From Candidatus Rokuibacteriota bacterium (GTDB lineage Bacteria; Methylomirabilota; Methylomirabilia; Rokubacteriales; CSP1-6), in assembly GCA_003221615.1 (NCBI GenBank), contig QHSQ01000121.1:1-34153 (forward strand): a DNA stretch of 34,153 nucleotides, in the 5' to 3' direction. Position numbers and translations under genes: made by a program. Below the pieces are notes generated by a model. The model had not been told where the DNA came from, did no database searches, and was given only the letters and a program-made list of their open reading frames with translations. Below, one piece after another: positions 16,945-25,282 of this stretch. How positions within the stretch are numbered: the first letter of the stretch is position 1; each line of letters opens with the position of its first letter.

Positions 16945-18153
16945 GTGGACCTCAGAACCCGGGTAACGGTTCTATCAGAGTCCGCTGACCGCGACGGCCC
17001 CCAGGGCTCGTTGATGCGCCCTGGAGACCCCGTGGGCATCACCAAAGTCCGTTACCCCGGTCGGGGCTCGACCCGGCTCATGCGCGTCATGCAGACCAAC
17101 GCCTGCTCCTTGTCCTGCGGCTACTGCCCGACCTTCTGCGGCGGCAAGGTGCGTCGCACATCACTGAGCCCCGAAGAGGTGGCCCGCGTGTTCATGGACG
17201 CGCACCGGGCCGGGCTTGCCGATGGCCTCTTCCTGACGTCGGGCGTCCCGGGCCGGCCCGCGAAGATGACCGACCGCATGCTCGCCGCGGTCGATCTGCT
17301 GCGTCGTCGGGAGGACTTTCAGGGCTACGTCCACTTGAAGCTTCTCCCCGGCGCCGAGCCCGCCCAGGTCGAGACGGCGGTGAGGCTCGCCAGCCGCGTG
17401 TCCATCAATCTCGAAGCGCCCGGCGCCGCCTACGTCCGCGCGCTCGCGCGGGAGAAGGACTTCGCCGGCGACCTGTTGCCGAATCTCGAGCTGGCCGGGC
17501 GTCTGATGCTCGAGCGCCGGCGGGAGCAGGCTCCGTCGAGGTTCGCCGCCGTCGGCACGACGACCCAGTTCGTCGTCGGTGCGGCGGGCGAGCAGGATCG
17601 CGAGATCCTCGACGTCGTGACGCGGCTCGAGCGCCGGCGCCTCCTGCACCACGCTCACTTCAGCGCGTTTCAGCCCGTCGTCGGAACGCCGTTCGAAGGT
17701 CGACGCCCGACGCCGGCGAGGCGAGAGCTACGGCTCTACCAGGCCGAGCACCTCGTCCGGCAGTACGGCTTCGGCTACGACGAGCTGGTCTTCGCCGGCG
17801 ACGGCAACCTGCCGCTCGACGACGATCCAAAGACGGCGTGGGCGCTCGCGCATCCCGAGCGCTTTCCGGTCGAGGTCTCCCGCGCGCCGTACGAGAGCCT
17901 GGTCCGTGTGCCAGGGATCGGCCCGGCCGCCGCGCGCGCGCTCGTCGACGGGAGGCGCCGCTCGGTGATCCGCTGGTCGGGCGACCTGCGAGCCGCCGGG
18001 GTCGATGTGACACGGGCGGCGTGGTTTCTCTCTCTGCGCGGCCGCAGGCTCGCGAGCTCGCCGGCGCCGCGACAGCTTCGTCTGTTCCCGCACGGCGAGC
18101 ATCTGACGCAGGCGCCCTTCCGGACGCCGGTGCCGCCCTGCGCCTATCGCTGA
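16945..18153 (+). CDS. Putative DNA modification/repair radical SAM protein with C-terminal helix-hairpin-helix
   Basis: 402 residues from GTG 16945. The start was chosen because VDLRTRVTVLSESADRD matches the family's conserved N-terminus. An earlier frame opening at 16807 overlaps mscS and is not needed. The 4Fe-4S site is CSLSCGYC (C54, C58, C61). The C-terminus has a DNA-binding helix-hairpin-helix, VRVPGIGPAAARALVDG, at about 317-333. This matches the radical SAM family usually found beside a uracil-DNA-glycosylase-like partner (rSAM_link_UDG, TIGR03916), for which a DNA repair role is proposed. No such partner is next to it; a large stem-loop and a TPR lipoprotein follow. Confidence 0.85.
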   Translation: MDLRTRVTVLSESADRDGPQGSLMRPGDPVGITKVRYPGRGSTRLMRVMQTNACSLSCGYCPTFCGGKVRRTSLSPEEVARVFMDAHRAGLADGLFLTSGVPGRPAKMTDRMLAAVDLLRRREDFQGYVHLKLLPGAEPAQVETAVRLASRVSINLEAPGAAYVRALAREKDFAGDLLPNLELAGRLMLERRREQAPSRFAAVGTTTQFVVGAAGEQDREILDVVTRLERRRLLHHAHFSAFQPVVGTPFEGRRPTPARRELRLYQAEHLVRQYGFGYDELVFAGDGNLPLDDDPKTAWALAHPERFPVEVSRAPYESLVRVPGIGPAAARALVDGRRRSVIRWSGDLRAAGVDVTRAAWFLSLRGRRLASSPAPRQLRLFPHGEHLTQAPFRTPVPPCAYR

Positions 18154-18161
18154 GCAGCATG

Positions 18162-18192
18162 GGCTCGGCGAGCCGCCGCGGCTCGCCGAGCC
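18162..18192 (+). terminator. Perfect 13-bp stem-loop after the radical SAM gene
   Basis: ggctcggcgagcc (18162-18174) and its exact reverse complement (18180-18192) enclose a gccgc loop. It starts nine bases after the stop. A second stem, gcccgaa/ttcgggc at 18211-18217 and 18221-18227 with a 3-base loop, follows. Neither has a U-run, so this may be a terminator without a U-tract or an mRNA-stabilising structure. The rest of 18228-18350 shows no clear ORF or promoter. Confidence 0.65.
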
Positions 18193-18363
18193 GGTGGCCA
18201 GGGGCAAGGCGCCCGAACATTTCGGGCATTGCGTCGTTCCAGCGACACGACGCTCGCGGCATGCTGGGGCCAAGATCGCGTCAAAATAACGCTTCAGCCG
18301 AGAGCGGGTCTGGCATCGTGTGTGCGTAAGCCCCGATGGACCGAAAAACACGGAGGAGCACAC

Positions 18364-20037
18364 ATGCGAACGAATCAGCTGATCGCTGTGTCGGCCATTC
18401 TTCTGGCCGGCTGCGCGGCGCCACGGCAAGACACCGGGCGAAGCGCCGCTCACGGGACGCACGCGCCGAGCGCCGACGGCACCCGCCCGGTCCTCTACAC
18501 GACACTCGGAAGCTACTCCTATCGGATCACGACGAATTCCGGCGAGGCTCAGCGCTGGTTCGACCAGGGCCTCCGCCTCGTCTACGCGTTCAACCATCTC
18601 GAGGCCCAGCGAGCCTTCAGGGAGGCCGCGCGCCTCGACCCGGCGTGCGCGATGTGCTACTGGGGCATCGCCATCACCGAAGGCTCGAACTACAACGACC
18701 CCACGAACGCCGACCGTGAGAAGAAGGCGGCGACGGCTGCCCAGGAGGCGCTCCGGCTTTCGGCCGGCGCTCGCCCGCCCGAGCGCGCCATGATCCAGGC
18801 GCTCGCAAAGCGTCATTCGACCGATCCCGCGGCCAAGCGCGAGACCCTCGACCGCACCTATGCCGACGCCATGCGCGAGGTCGCGCGCCAGTTCCCCGAC
18901 GATCTCGAGGCCGGAACGTTCTTCGCCGACTCGATGATGAACCTCCGGCCCTGGAATCTGTGGACCGCCGACGGGGCGCCGCAGCCGGGCACGGAGGAGC
19001 TCGTCGCGACGCTCGAGCGCGTGATCGCCAAGAATCCGAATCACCCCGGCGCGCTGCATCTCTACATCCACGCGGTCGAGGCGAGCCGAGAGCCCGGGCG
19101 CGCCGAAGCCGCCGCCGATCGGCTGCGGCCGCTGATGCCGGGGGCGGGGCACCTGGTCCACATGCCCTCGCACATCTACTGGCGCATCGGCCGCTACGCG
19201 GATGCGGTCGCCGTCAACACCGTCGCCGCCGACGCCGACCGCGCGTATTTCAAGACCGCGACCCCGAGCCCGATCTATCGCGGGCTCTACTATCCGCACA
19301 ACATCGACTTCATCTGGCAGTCCGCTGCGATGCAGGGGCGCAGTGCCGAGACCATCCGCGCGGCGCGCGAGTTCGCCTCGAACGCGCCGGCCGAGATGAT
19401 CAAGCAGATGCCCGACATGGAGACGGCGCCGGTCGCGCCGATCGTGGCGCTCGTGCGCTTCGGCCGATGGGACGAAGTGCTCGCGTATCCGGCGCCGCCG
19501 CGCGAGTGGCCCTACACGTCGGGCGTGTGGCACTACGCTCGCGGCGTGGCCTTCAACGCCAAGGGCCTGGCCGCCGACGCGAAGCGCGAGCTCTCCGCGC
19601 TGGAGGGCATTCTCCAGTCCGTGTCGCCGGACCGCACGGTCGCGTTCTTCTTCCGCGCGAAGAACATGCTCCAGCTCGCGGCAAATCTGCTGGCCGGTGA
19701 GATCGCGGCGAAGGCGGGCGACTACACGACCGCCGAGCGGTTGCTGCGCGCCGCGGTAAGCGAGCAGGACTCGCACTGGTTCACGGAGCCGCCGCCCTGG
19801 TATTTCCCCGTGCGCCAGTCACTCGGCGCCGTGCTGCTCCAGGCCGGCCAGGCGGGTGACGCCGAGCAGGTCTACCGCGAGGATCTTCGAAGGAACCCGA
19901 ACAACGGCTGGTCGCTGTTCGGGCTCGCCCAGAGCCTGCGCGCCCAGGGCAAGACGGCCGAGGCCGGGCAGATGGACGAGAGCTTCCGAAAAGCGTGGTC
20001 TCAGGCCGACGTCAGGCTGACCGCGTCCCGATTCTAG
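18364..20037 (+). CDS. TPR-repeat lipoprotein
   Basis: 557 residues from ATG 18364, with GGAGGAG about seven bases upstream. The N-terminus has a lipobox LLAGC with C17 as the acylated residue. Tetratricopeptide-like helical repeats fill the protein: an N-terminal set (RWFDQGLRLVYAFNHLEAQRAFREAARLDPACAMCYWG at about 60-100), a middle set (GALHLYIHAVEA, HMPSHIYWRIGRYADAV) and a C-terminal set (GAVLLQAGQAGDAEQVYREDLRRNPNNGWSLFGLAQSL). It is widespread as an uncharacterised TPR protein and probably scaffolds partners in the envelope. It faces the minus-strand TPR gene across a 10-bp hairpin. Confidence 0.88.
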   Translation: MRTNQLIAVSAILLAGCAAPRQDTGRSAAHGTHAPSADGTRPVLYTTLGSYSYRITTNSGEAQRWFDQGLRLVYAFNHLEAQRAFREAARLDPACAMCYWGIAITEGSNYNDPTNADREKKAATAAQEALRLSAGARPPERAMIQALAKRHSTDPAAKRETLDRTYADAMREVARQFPDDLEAGTFFADSMMNLRPWNLWTADGAPQPGTEELVATLERVIAKNPNHPGALHLYIHAVEASREPGRAEAAADRLRPLMPGAGHLVHMPSHIYWRIGRYADAVAVNTVAADADRAYFKTATPSPIYRGLYYPHNIDFIWQSAAMQGRSAETIRAAREFASNAPAEMIKQMPDMETAPVAPIVALVRFGRWDEVLAYPAPPREWPYTSGVWHYARGVAFNAKGLAADAKRELSALEGILQSVSPDRTVAFFFRAKNMLQLAANLLAGEIAAKAGDYTTAERLLRAAVSEQDSHWFTEPPPWYFPVRQSLGAVLLQAGQAGDAEQVYREDLRRNPNNGWSLFGLAQSLRAQGKTAEAGQMDESFRKAWSQADVRLTASRF

Positions 20038-20046
20038 CGTCGAGAC

Positions 20047-20070
20047 GCCCGGAGCGCCGCCGCTCCGGGC
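20047..20070. terminator. Bidirectional stem-loop between convergent TPR genes
   Basis: gcccggagcg (20047-20056) and cgctccgggc (20061-20070) form a perfect 10-bp stem with a ccgc loop, followed on the plus strand by tactttccc. It lies between the stops of the two convergent genes, and its last base belongs to the minus-strand stop codon. Confidence 0.7.
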
Positions 20071-20540
20071 TACTTTCCCTTCTGGATGACTTCCGCCAGC
20101 TCTTTCGCGCGTCCCGTGTCGAGCGGACGCAGCCGATCCAGCACGCGGCGGGCGTCGTCCAGCCGGCCGAGCTTCACGTAGGCCTCCCCCAGGTACTCGA
20201 GCGCCTCCGGGTAGTTCGGGCGCAGCCGGAGCGCCTCGTCGTAGGCCTCGAGTGATTCAGGGTAGCGGCCCTGGTTTCGCAGCGCGAATCCCAGCTCGTT
20301 CCAGGCCTCAGGAAACGCGGGTTGCATCGTGACCGCGGCGCGCTGAGCCTCCACGGCGCCCTTCCAGTCCTTGGTGAGGCGCGCGCGAACTCCCCGGTCG
20401 TACTCGCGCTCGGCGCTTGGCGTCGCCGTCGGCTGCCGAACTTGACCGGCGGCTGGAGTGCTCGGCTCCGCGAGCCCGAGGGACGGCAGGAGCGCCGACG
20501 CCGAGATCAAGAAGCCCAGAACGAGGCGTCGCAGGATCAT
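20070..20540 (-). CDS. Secreted TPR-repeat protein
   Basis: 156 residues from ATG 20540; the upstream ATG at 20564 lacks a ribosome site. MILRRLVLGFLISASALLPSLGLA is a signal peptide, followed by a short Pro/Thr linker. Three TPR motifs follow (REYDRGVRARLTKDWKGAVEA, PEAWNELGFALRNQGRYPESL, PEALEYLGEAYVKLGRLDDA) and a Lys-rich C-terminal helix. Periplasmic protein-protein interaction is likely. It follows kdsB with a 59-bp gap holding a TATGCT -10-like box, so it may have its own promoter. Confidence 0.85.
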   Translation of the reverse strand: MILRRLVLGFLISASALLPSLGLAEPSTPAAGQVRQPTATPSAEREYDRGVRARLTKDWKGAVEAQRAAVTMQPAFPEAWNELGFALRNQGRYPESLEAYDEALRLRPNYPEALEYLGEAYVKLGRLDDARRVLDRLRPLDTGRAKELAEVIQKGK

Positions 20541-20599
20541 CTGGCTCGAGCCTTCCCTCTGCATGCCGCTAGCATAGCGCGCCGTTGTTCCGACGATCG

Positions 20600-21352
20600 T
20601 TACGACTTCTGGGCGCGGCCGGCCATGAGTGCCGCGACGGCCTGGAGGTCGGCTTCCGTGTCGACGCCGATCGTCGGCTCGGCCGTCTCGACGACAATGA
20701 TGTCGATCCCGTTCTCGAGGAACCGGAGCTGCTCGAGCTTCTCGGTGAGCTCGAGCGGGGAAGGCGCCAGATGGTGGAACGCGTCGAGCGCCGCCTTGCG
20801 ATACGCGTAGAAGCCCGGGTGCTTGAAGCGCACGACGCCGATGCCGTCGCGATCGTAGGGGATCGGGTACTTCGAGAAGTAGAGCGCCCGGCCGTCGACG
20901 CCGCAGACGACCTTGTTCACGTTCGGGTTGGAGACCTCGTCCGGCGCCAGTCGGATCTTGAGCGTGGTCACCTGCGTGTCCGGGCGCTCGCGGAACGGAC
21001 CGACGAGAAGCCGGATGTGATCTGGCGTGATCAGCGGCTCGTCGCCCTGGACGTTGACGTACACGTCGGCGGCCCGGGCTTGCGCGACCTCCCAGATCCG
21101 GTCGGTGCCCGAGGGATGCTCGGACGAGGTCATGACGGTCGGGACCCCGTGCTTGGCGCACGCGTCGACCACTTCCCGGGAGTCGGTCGCGACCAGCAGA
21201 TCCCCGAGGTCCGGCGCGCGCCGCGCCGCCTCGTAGACGTGGACGATCAGCGGCTTGCCGGCAATCTCGCGGAGCACCTTGCGCGGCAGGCGCGTGGACT
21301 GGAGGCGCGCGGGAATGACGCCCAGGACGCGGAGCGGCGGCGAATCGCTCAC
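20600..21352 (-). CDS. kdsB: 3-deoxy-manno-octulosonate cytidylyltransferase (CMP-KDO synthetase)
   Basis: 250 residues from GTG 21352, which overlaps the upstream stop (GTGA). The nucleotide-binding signature IPARLQSTRLPRKVL is at about 13-27, then LVATDSREV, EHPSGTDRIWE, NVQGDEPLI, FSKYPIPYDRD, and LEQLRFLENG near the end. The enzyme activates KDO with CTP for lipopolysaccharide core assembly in the cytoplasm, so the organism should make LPS. Length and motifs are complete. No other kds or lpx genes are adjacent. Confidence 0.96.
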   Translation of the reverse strand: MSDSPPLRVLGVIPARLQSTRLPRKVLREIAGKPLIVHVYEAARRAPDLGDLLVATDSREVVDACAKHGVPTVMTSSEHPSGTDRIWEVAQARAADVYVNVQGDEPLITPDHIRLLVGPFRERPDTQVTTLKIRLAPDEVSNPNVNKVVCGVDGRALYFSKYPIPYDRDGIGVVRFKHPGFYAYRKAALDAFHHLAPSPLELTEKLEQLRFLENGIDIIVVETAEPTIGVDTEADLQAVAALMAGRAQKS

Positions 21353-22347
21353 GGAAAGGCGCGGAGCGTACGGAGCTGCGCGGCGCGCGCGTCGCCGCCG
21401 GCGCCCGGCGCGAACGGCACGATCACCGGCTGCGTGAGCCCGGCCCTCGAGAACTCCGCGATGCGCTCGCGACAGAGGGCCTCCGGCCCCACGACGCCGA
21501 GCCCGTCGAGAAAGCGCGGCGAGACCTGCTTCACGGCACCGCCGCGGTCGCCGGCCCGCCAGGCCGCGTTCACCGCGTCGACCTCCTCGGCGAAACCGGC
21601 GTTCCGGAAGAAGCTCGCGTAGGCGTCCACCGTCGTGTAGCCCGTGATGTCCCGCGCCAGGGCCTCGCGCGCGGCGGCCGGGTCGTCGGTGACGCACGTG
21701 CGGATGAACGAGGCGATCTCGAAATCGGTGAGCGTGCGGCCGGCCTTCTTCGCCCCGGCTTCGAGGTGCTTGATCGAGGAAGGCACGGTCTCGGGCGGGA
21801 TCCAGTTCAGCACCACCCCGTCGGCGATCTCGCCGGCCAGCTCGAGCATCTCCGGCCCGAGCGCCGCCAGGACGACGCGCACCGGCTTGATGGGCGGTGG
21901 GACCGTCAGGCGGAAGTTCTTCACCTTGTAGAACTTGCCCTCGAAGCTCACGCGCTCGCCGGAGGCGACCGCCCGGATGATCTGCACGGCTTCGCGAATC
22001 TGCTGGAGCGATGGCGCGAAGCTGAGCCCGTGCCAGTCCCCGACGATGACCTTGCTCGAGAGCCCGATGCCGAGCACCACCCGGTCGGGTGCCAGGTGAT
22101 TGAGCGTGGCCGCGCTCTGGCCGAGGACGACGGGCGTTCGCGTCTGGACGGGTAAGACCGCGGAGCCGACGTGGAGTTGCTCGGTGTGGGTCGCGATCAT
22201 CGCCATCAGCGTGATCGCGTCGTAGCCGGAGGCCTCACCGGTCCACGCTGCGTGGTAGCCGCGGGCCTCGGTCTCGCGCGCGACGGCCACGAACTCGGCC
22301 GCGGGCAGGGTGGCGAATGGAGCCAGGACGATCCCGAGTCGTGCCAT
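21349..22347 (-). CDS. LLM-class (luciferase-like) flavin or F420-dependent oxidoreductase
   Basis: 332 residues from ATG 22347. A TIM-barrel luciferase-like fold is indicated by GIVLAPFATLPAAEFVAVARETEARGYHAAW at the N-terminus, THTEQLHVGSAVLPVQTRTPVVLGQSAATL, and RVVLGIGLSSKVIVGDWHG, which resembles the F420-dependent subgroup. Cofactor choice (F420 or FMN) is not provable here. It is translationally coupled to kdsB by a four-base overlap, though a shared pathway is not obvious. The EamA gene ends 19 bases upstream. Confidence 0.9.
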   Translation of the reverse strand: MARLGIVLAPFATLPAAEFVAVARETEARGYHAAWTGEASGYDAITLMAMIATHTEQLHVGSAVLPVQTRTPVVLGQSAATLNHLAPDRVVLGIGLSSKVIVGDWHGLSFAPSLQQIREAVQIIRAVASGERVSFEGKFYKVKNFRLTVPPPIKPVRVVLAALGPEMLELAGEIADGVVLNWIPPETVPSSIKHLEAGAKKAGRTLTDFEIASFIRTCVTDDPAAAREALARDITGYTTVDAYASFFRNAGFAEEVDAVNAAWRAGDRGGAVKQVSPRFLDGLGVVGPEALCRERIAEFSRAGLTQPVIVPFAPGAGGDARAAQLRTLRAFP

Positions 22348-22366
22348 GAGCCGCGAGTATACCGCC

Positions 22367-23398
22367 TCAGCCGTGGCCGTGATCGTGGTGGGCGTCGGGC
22401 GTGTGCGGGTGCTCGTGCTCCATCGGGCCGGTCGGATGCGGATGGCTGTGCGGCTCCGGGCCTTCCCAGCCCTCGTGGGCGTGCTGGTGGTGATCGTCGT
22501 GGACGTGCACGTGGATGTGCGTGCCCGTCGGATGGTGATGTCGATGCAAGTGGCGCTCGAGGACCAGGAGCCATGTCGCCAGCGCCATCAGCCCCGCGGC
22601 ACCCAGGAGGCCGAGGGTCGGTGACTCGCCGAGCAGGAGGAGGCCACCGGCAGCGCCGAAGAACGGCGCCGTCGAGAAATAGGCGCCGGCTCGCGCCGCG
22701 CCGAGCTCCCGCATCGCCAGGATGAACAGGACGAGGCTCGTTCCGTAGCTCACGGCGCCGAGGGCCATGCCGAAGCCGATCGTCCCTGGAGACGGCCACG
22801 CCTGGCCGCTCGCGAGAGCCAGAAGGATGTTGACGCTCCCGGCGACCAGGCCCTTGACCTCCACGATCAGGAGCGGGTCCCCCTCCGCGATGAGACGGGT
22901 CAGATTGTTGTCGAGCGCCCAGAGGAAGCAGGCGAGCGTGACCACCGCCGCGCCGGTCGCGATCGCCGCGTCGCCGGGCGTCCAGCCCAGCACGATGCCG
23001 CCCGCAGCCATGACGATGGCGGCGACCGCGACGCGCGCGCCAAGATGCTCGCCGAAGACGATGCCGGCGAGAACGACCGTGAAGACGACCTCGAGGTTGA
23101 GAAGGAGCGCGGTCGTCGTCGCCGAGCTTCGCTCGAGGCCCCAGAGCAAGAGGGGCGGTGCGAGCACGCCTCCCGTGAGCACGACGCCGGCCAGGATCAC
23201 GCGATCGCGCACGGTCAGCGGCCGGCCGGTCGCCGGCCGGCGGCGCCAGACGAGGCGCACCAGACCGAGAAACACGCCCGCCCCGAGGTAGAGCAGACCC
23301 GCCAGGAACAGCGGAGGCACGACGTCGAGCAGCCGCTTGGCGAGCGGCGCGCTGAGCCCGAAGGCGAGTGCGGCGATCAGGACCTTGAGGATCGCCAT
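22367..23398 (-). CDS. EamA/DMT-family permease with His-rich C-terminal tail
   Basis: 343 residues from ATG 23398. A TACAAT -10-like box about 20 bases upstream suggests a short leader. Two EamA repeats of five helices are seen: the first to about residue 140 (ending AAIVMAAGGIVLGW), the second to about 282 (ending GAAGLMALATWLLVLERH). Residues 283-343 hold 23 histidines, in runs such as THIHVHVHDDHHQHAHE. DMT permeases export metabolites, amino acids or drugs; the tail suggests binding of Ni, Zn, Co or Cu. It is divergent from hutU across the 62-bp repeats. Confidence 0.92.
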   Translation of the reverse strand: MAILKVLIAALAFGLSAPLAKRLLDVVPPLFLAGLLYLGAGVFLGLVRLVWRRRPATGRPLTVRDRVILAGVVLTGGVLAPPLLLWGLERSSATTTALLLNLEVVFTVVLAGIVFGEHLGARVAVAAIVMAAGGIVLGWTPGDAAIATGAAVVTLACFLWALDNNLTRLIAEGDPLLIVEVKGLVAGSVNILLALASGQAWPSPGTIGFGMALGAVSYGTSLVLFILAMRELGAARAGAYFSTAPFFGAAGGLLLLGESPTLGLLGAAGLMALATWLLVLERHLHRHHHPTGTHIHVHVHDDHHQHAHEGWEGPEPHSHPHPTGPMEHEHPHTPDAHHDHGHG

Positions 23399-23425
23399 GA
23401 CGAACGCGCCGCCATTGTACTCACG

Positions 23426-23560
23426 GCGCCTCTGATCGTCGTGCGCGCTGCAGGCCGTCGCGGGGCTGGGGCCCCGCCGGCCGAGGCGCGCCTCTGATCG
23501 TCGTGCGCGCTGCAGGCCGTCGCGGGGCTGGGGCCCCGCCGGCCGAGGCGCGCCTCTGAT
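23426..23560. repeat. 62-bp perfect tandem repeat (two copies plus 11 bases)
   Basis: Copy 1 is 23426-23487, copy 2 is 23488-23549, and a third copy begins at 23550 and stops after gcgcctctgat. Each unit holds a 7-bp stem gcggggc/gccccgc (first copy 23460-23466 and 23471-23477), and each boundary creates the 12-base palindrome gaggcgcgcctc (23483-23494 and 23545-23556). It fills the region between the divergent EamA and hutU starts, so it could be an operator array, a mobile REP-like element or a local duplication. Confidence 0.9.
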
Positions 23561-23573
23561 AGAGTGGCGCTTG

Positions 23574-25244
23574 ATGGCCTCGCTCACCGAGCGCCCCGCC
23601 ACTCCCGTTCGAGCGCCGCGCGGGACCGAGCTCAGTTGTCAAGGCTGGCCTCAGGAGGCGGCGCTCCGGATGCTCATGAACAACCTCGACCCCGACGTCG
23701 CCGAGCGGTGGGAGGATCTCGTCGTCTACGGAGGATCCGGCAAGGCGGCCCGCAGCTGGGAGGCCTATCACACGATCGTACGAACGCTCCGGCGCCTCGG
23801 GGGCGACGAGACCTTGCTCGTCCAGTCCGGCAAGCCGGTCGGAGTGTTCAAGACGCACCCGGACGCGCCACGGGTCCTCATCGCCAACGCCCTCCTCGTG
23901 CCCGAGTGGGGCGACTGGGAGCACTTCCGGCGATACGAGGCGATGGGGCTCACGATGTACGGTCAGATGACCGCGGGCTCCTGGATCTACATCGGCACGC
24001 AGGGCATTCTGCAGGGAACCTACGAGACCTTCGGCGCCTGCGCCCGCAAGCACTTCGGCGGCTCGCTGGCCGGTCGGCTCGTGCTCTCCGCCGGCCTCGG
24101 GGGAATGGGGGGTGCCCAGCCGCTCGCCGTCACCTTGAACGGCGGCGTCGGCCTCTTCGTCGAGGTCGATCGCGAGCGCATCGAGCGACGGCTCCGTCTC
24201 CGGTACGTCGACCGGGCGACATCGTCGCTCGACGAAGCCCTTCGCTGGGCCGAGGAAGCTCGGGCGCGACGCGAGCCGCTCTCGATCGCGGTTCACGGTA
24301 ACGCCGCCGAGGTGCATCCCGAGCTCGCCCGCCGCGGCGCGCGTTTCGACGTGGTGACCGATCAGACGTCGGCCCACGACATGATCACCGGCTATATCCC
24401 GGCCGAGCTGACGGTGGAGCAGGCTCGGGCTCTGCGCGTGCGGGATCCCCGGGCGTACCGCAAGCGCGCGTACGAGTCGATTGCCGCGCAGATGCGCGCG
24501 ATGCTCGAGCTCCAGCGGGCCGGCGCCATCCTCTTCGATTACGGCAACAACTTCCGGCGGGAGGCCGAGAACGCGGGCGTCTCCGACTTCAGCTATCCGG
24601 GCTTCGTGCCGGCGTTCATCCGCCCGCTCTTCTGCGAGGGGCAAGGGCCGTTTCGGTGGGTGGCGCTCTCGGGCGACCCCGAGGATATCTACGCGACCGA
24701 CCGCGCGCTGATGGAGGCCCTTCCCGAGAACGAATCGCTCGTGCGCTGGCTCCGCCTCGCCCGCGAGCGCGTCAGCTTCCAGGGCCTGCCGGCGCGGATC
24801 TGCTGGCTCGGCTACGGCGATCGCGCCAGGGCCGGGAAGATCTTCAACGACCTCGTCGCGCGCGGCGTCGTGAAGGCCCCGATCGTCATCGGGCGAGATC
24901 ATCTCGACTCGGGCTCGGTCGCCTCGCCCAACCGCGAGACCGAGTCGATGCGCGACGGCTCCGACGCGATCGCCGACTGGCCGGTGCTCAATGCGCTGCT
25001 CAACACGGCGTCGGGCGCCACGTGGGTCTCGGTGCACCACGGCGGCGGCGTGGGCATCGGCTACTCGATCCACGCCGGCATGGTCGTCGTCGCCGACGGC
25101 ACGGCGGATGCCGCCCGACGGCTCGAGCGCGTGCTGACGACCGACCCGGGTACGGGCATCATGCGCCACGCCGATGCGGGCTATCCGGAGGCGGTCGCCG
25201 CGGCGCGCCGTCACGCCATCGATCTGCCGGGGATCACGACGTGA
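23574..25244 (+). CDS. hutU: Urocanate hydratase
   Basis: 556 residues from ATG 23574; a TTG at 23571 would add one. It converts urocanate plus water to 4-imidazolone-5-propionate with NAD+ as electrophile. Hallmarks are the N-terminal [20 protein letters not shown], the [12 protein letters not shown] dinucleotide loop at 175-186, TDQTSAHDM, and C410 in [12 protein letters not shown] at the position of the active-site Cys known from Pseudomonas putida. The C-terminal [17 protein letters not shown] and [14 protein letters not shown] segments are canonical. Length is normal. It is the first gene of a three-gene hut operon and overlaps a 13-codon ORF that leads into the amidohydrolase. Confidence 0.97.
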   Translation: MASLTERPATPVRAPRGTELSCQGWPQEAALRMLMNNLDPDVAERWEDLVVYGGSGKAARSWEAYHTIVRTLRRLGGDETLLVQSGKPVGVFKTHPDAPRVLIANALLVPEWGDWEHFRRYEAMGLTMYGQMTAGSWIYIGTQGILQGTYETFGACARKHFGGSLAGRLVLSAGLGGMGGAQPLAVTLNGGVGLFVEVDRERIERRLRLRYVDRATSSLDEALRWAEEARARREPLSIAVHGNAAEVHPELARRGARFDVVTDQTSAHDMITGYIPAELTVEQARALRVRDPRAYRKRAYESIAAQMRAMLELQRAGAILFDYGNNFRREAENAGVSDFSYPGFVPAFIRPLFCEGQGPFRWVALSGDPEDIYATDRALMEALPENESLVRWLRLARERVSFQGLPARICWLGYGDRARAGKIFNDLVARGVVKAPIVIGRDHLDSGSVASPNRETESMRDGSDAIADWPVLNALLNTASGATWVSVHHGGGVGIGYSIHAGMVVVADGTADAARRLERVLTTDPGTGIMRHADAGYPEAVAAARRHAIDLPGITT

Positions 25245-25282
25245 GGCGGGTGGACTACACCGTCTGGCTGGCGCCGGAGTGA
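25241..25282 (+). other. 13-codon ORF bridging hutU and the amidohydrolase
   Basis: GTG 25241 overlaps the hutU stop (GTGA), and the ORF ends TGA at 25280-25282, overlapping the GTG start of the amidohydrolase (GTGA again). It encodes [13 protein letters not shown]. It may couple translation or be the displaced N-terminus of the next gene after a frame change; it may also be chance. Confidence 0.3.

Noticed and set aside
23426..23560. Tandem repeat as a CRISPR array
   Set aside because: The 62-bp units are adjacent with no unique spacers and no cas genes are near.
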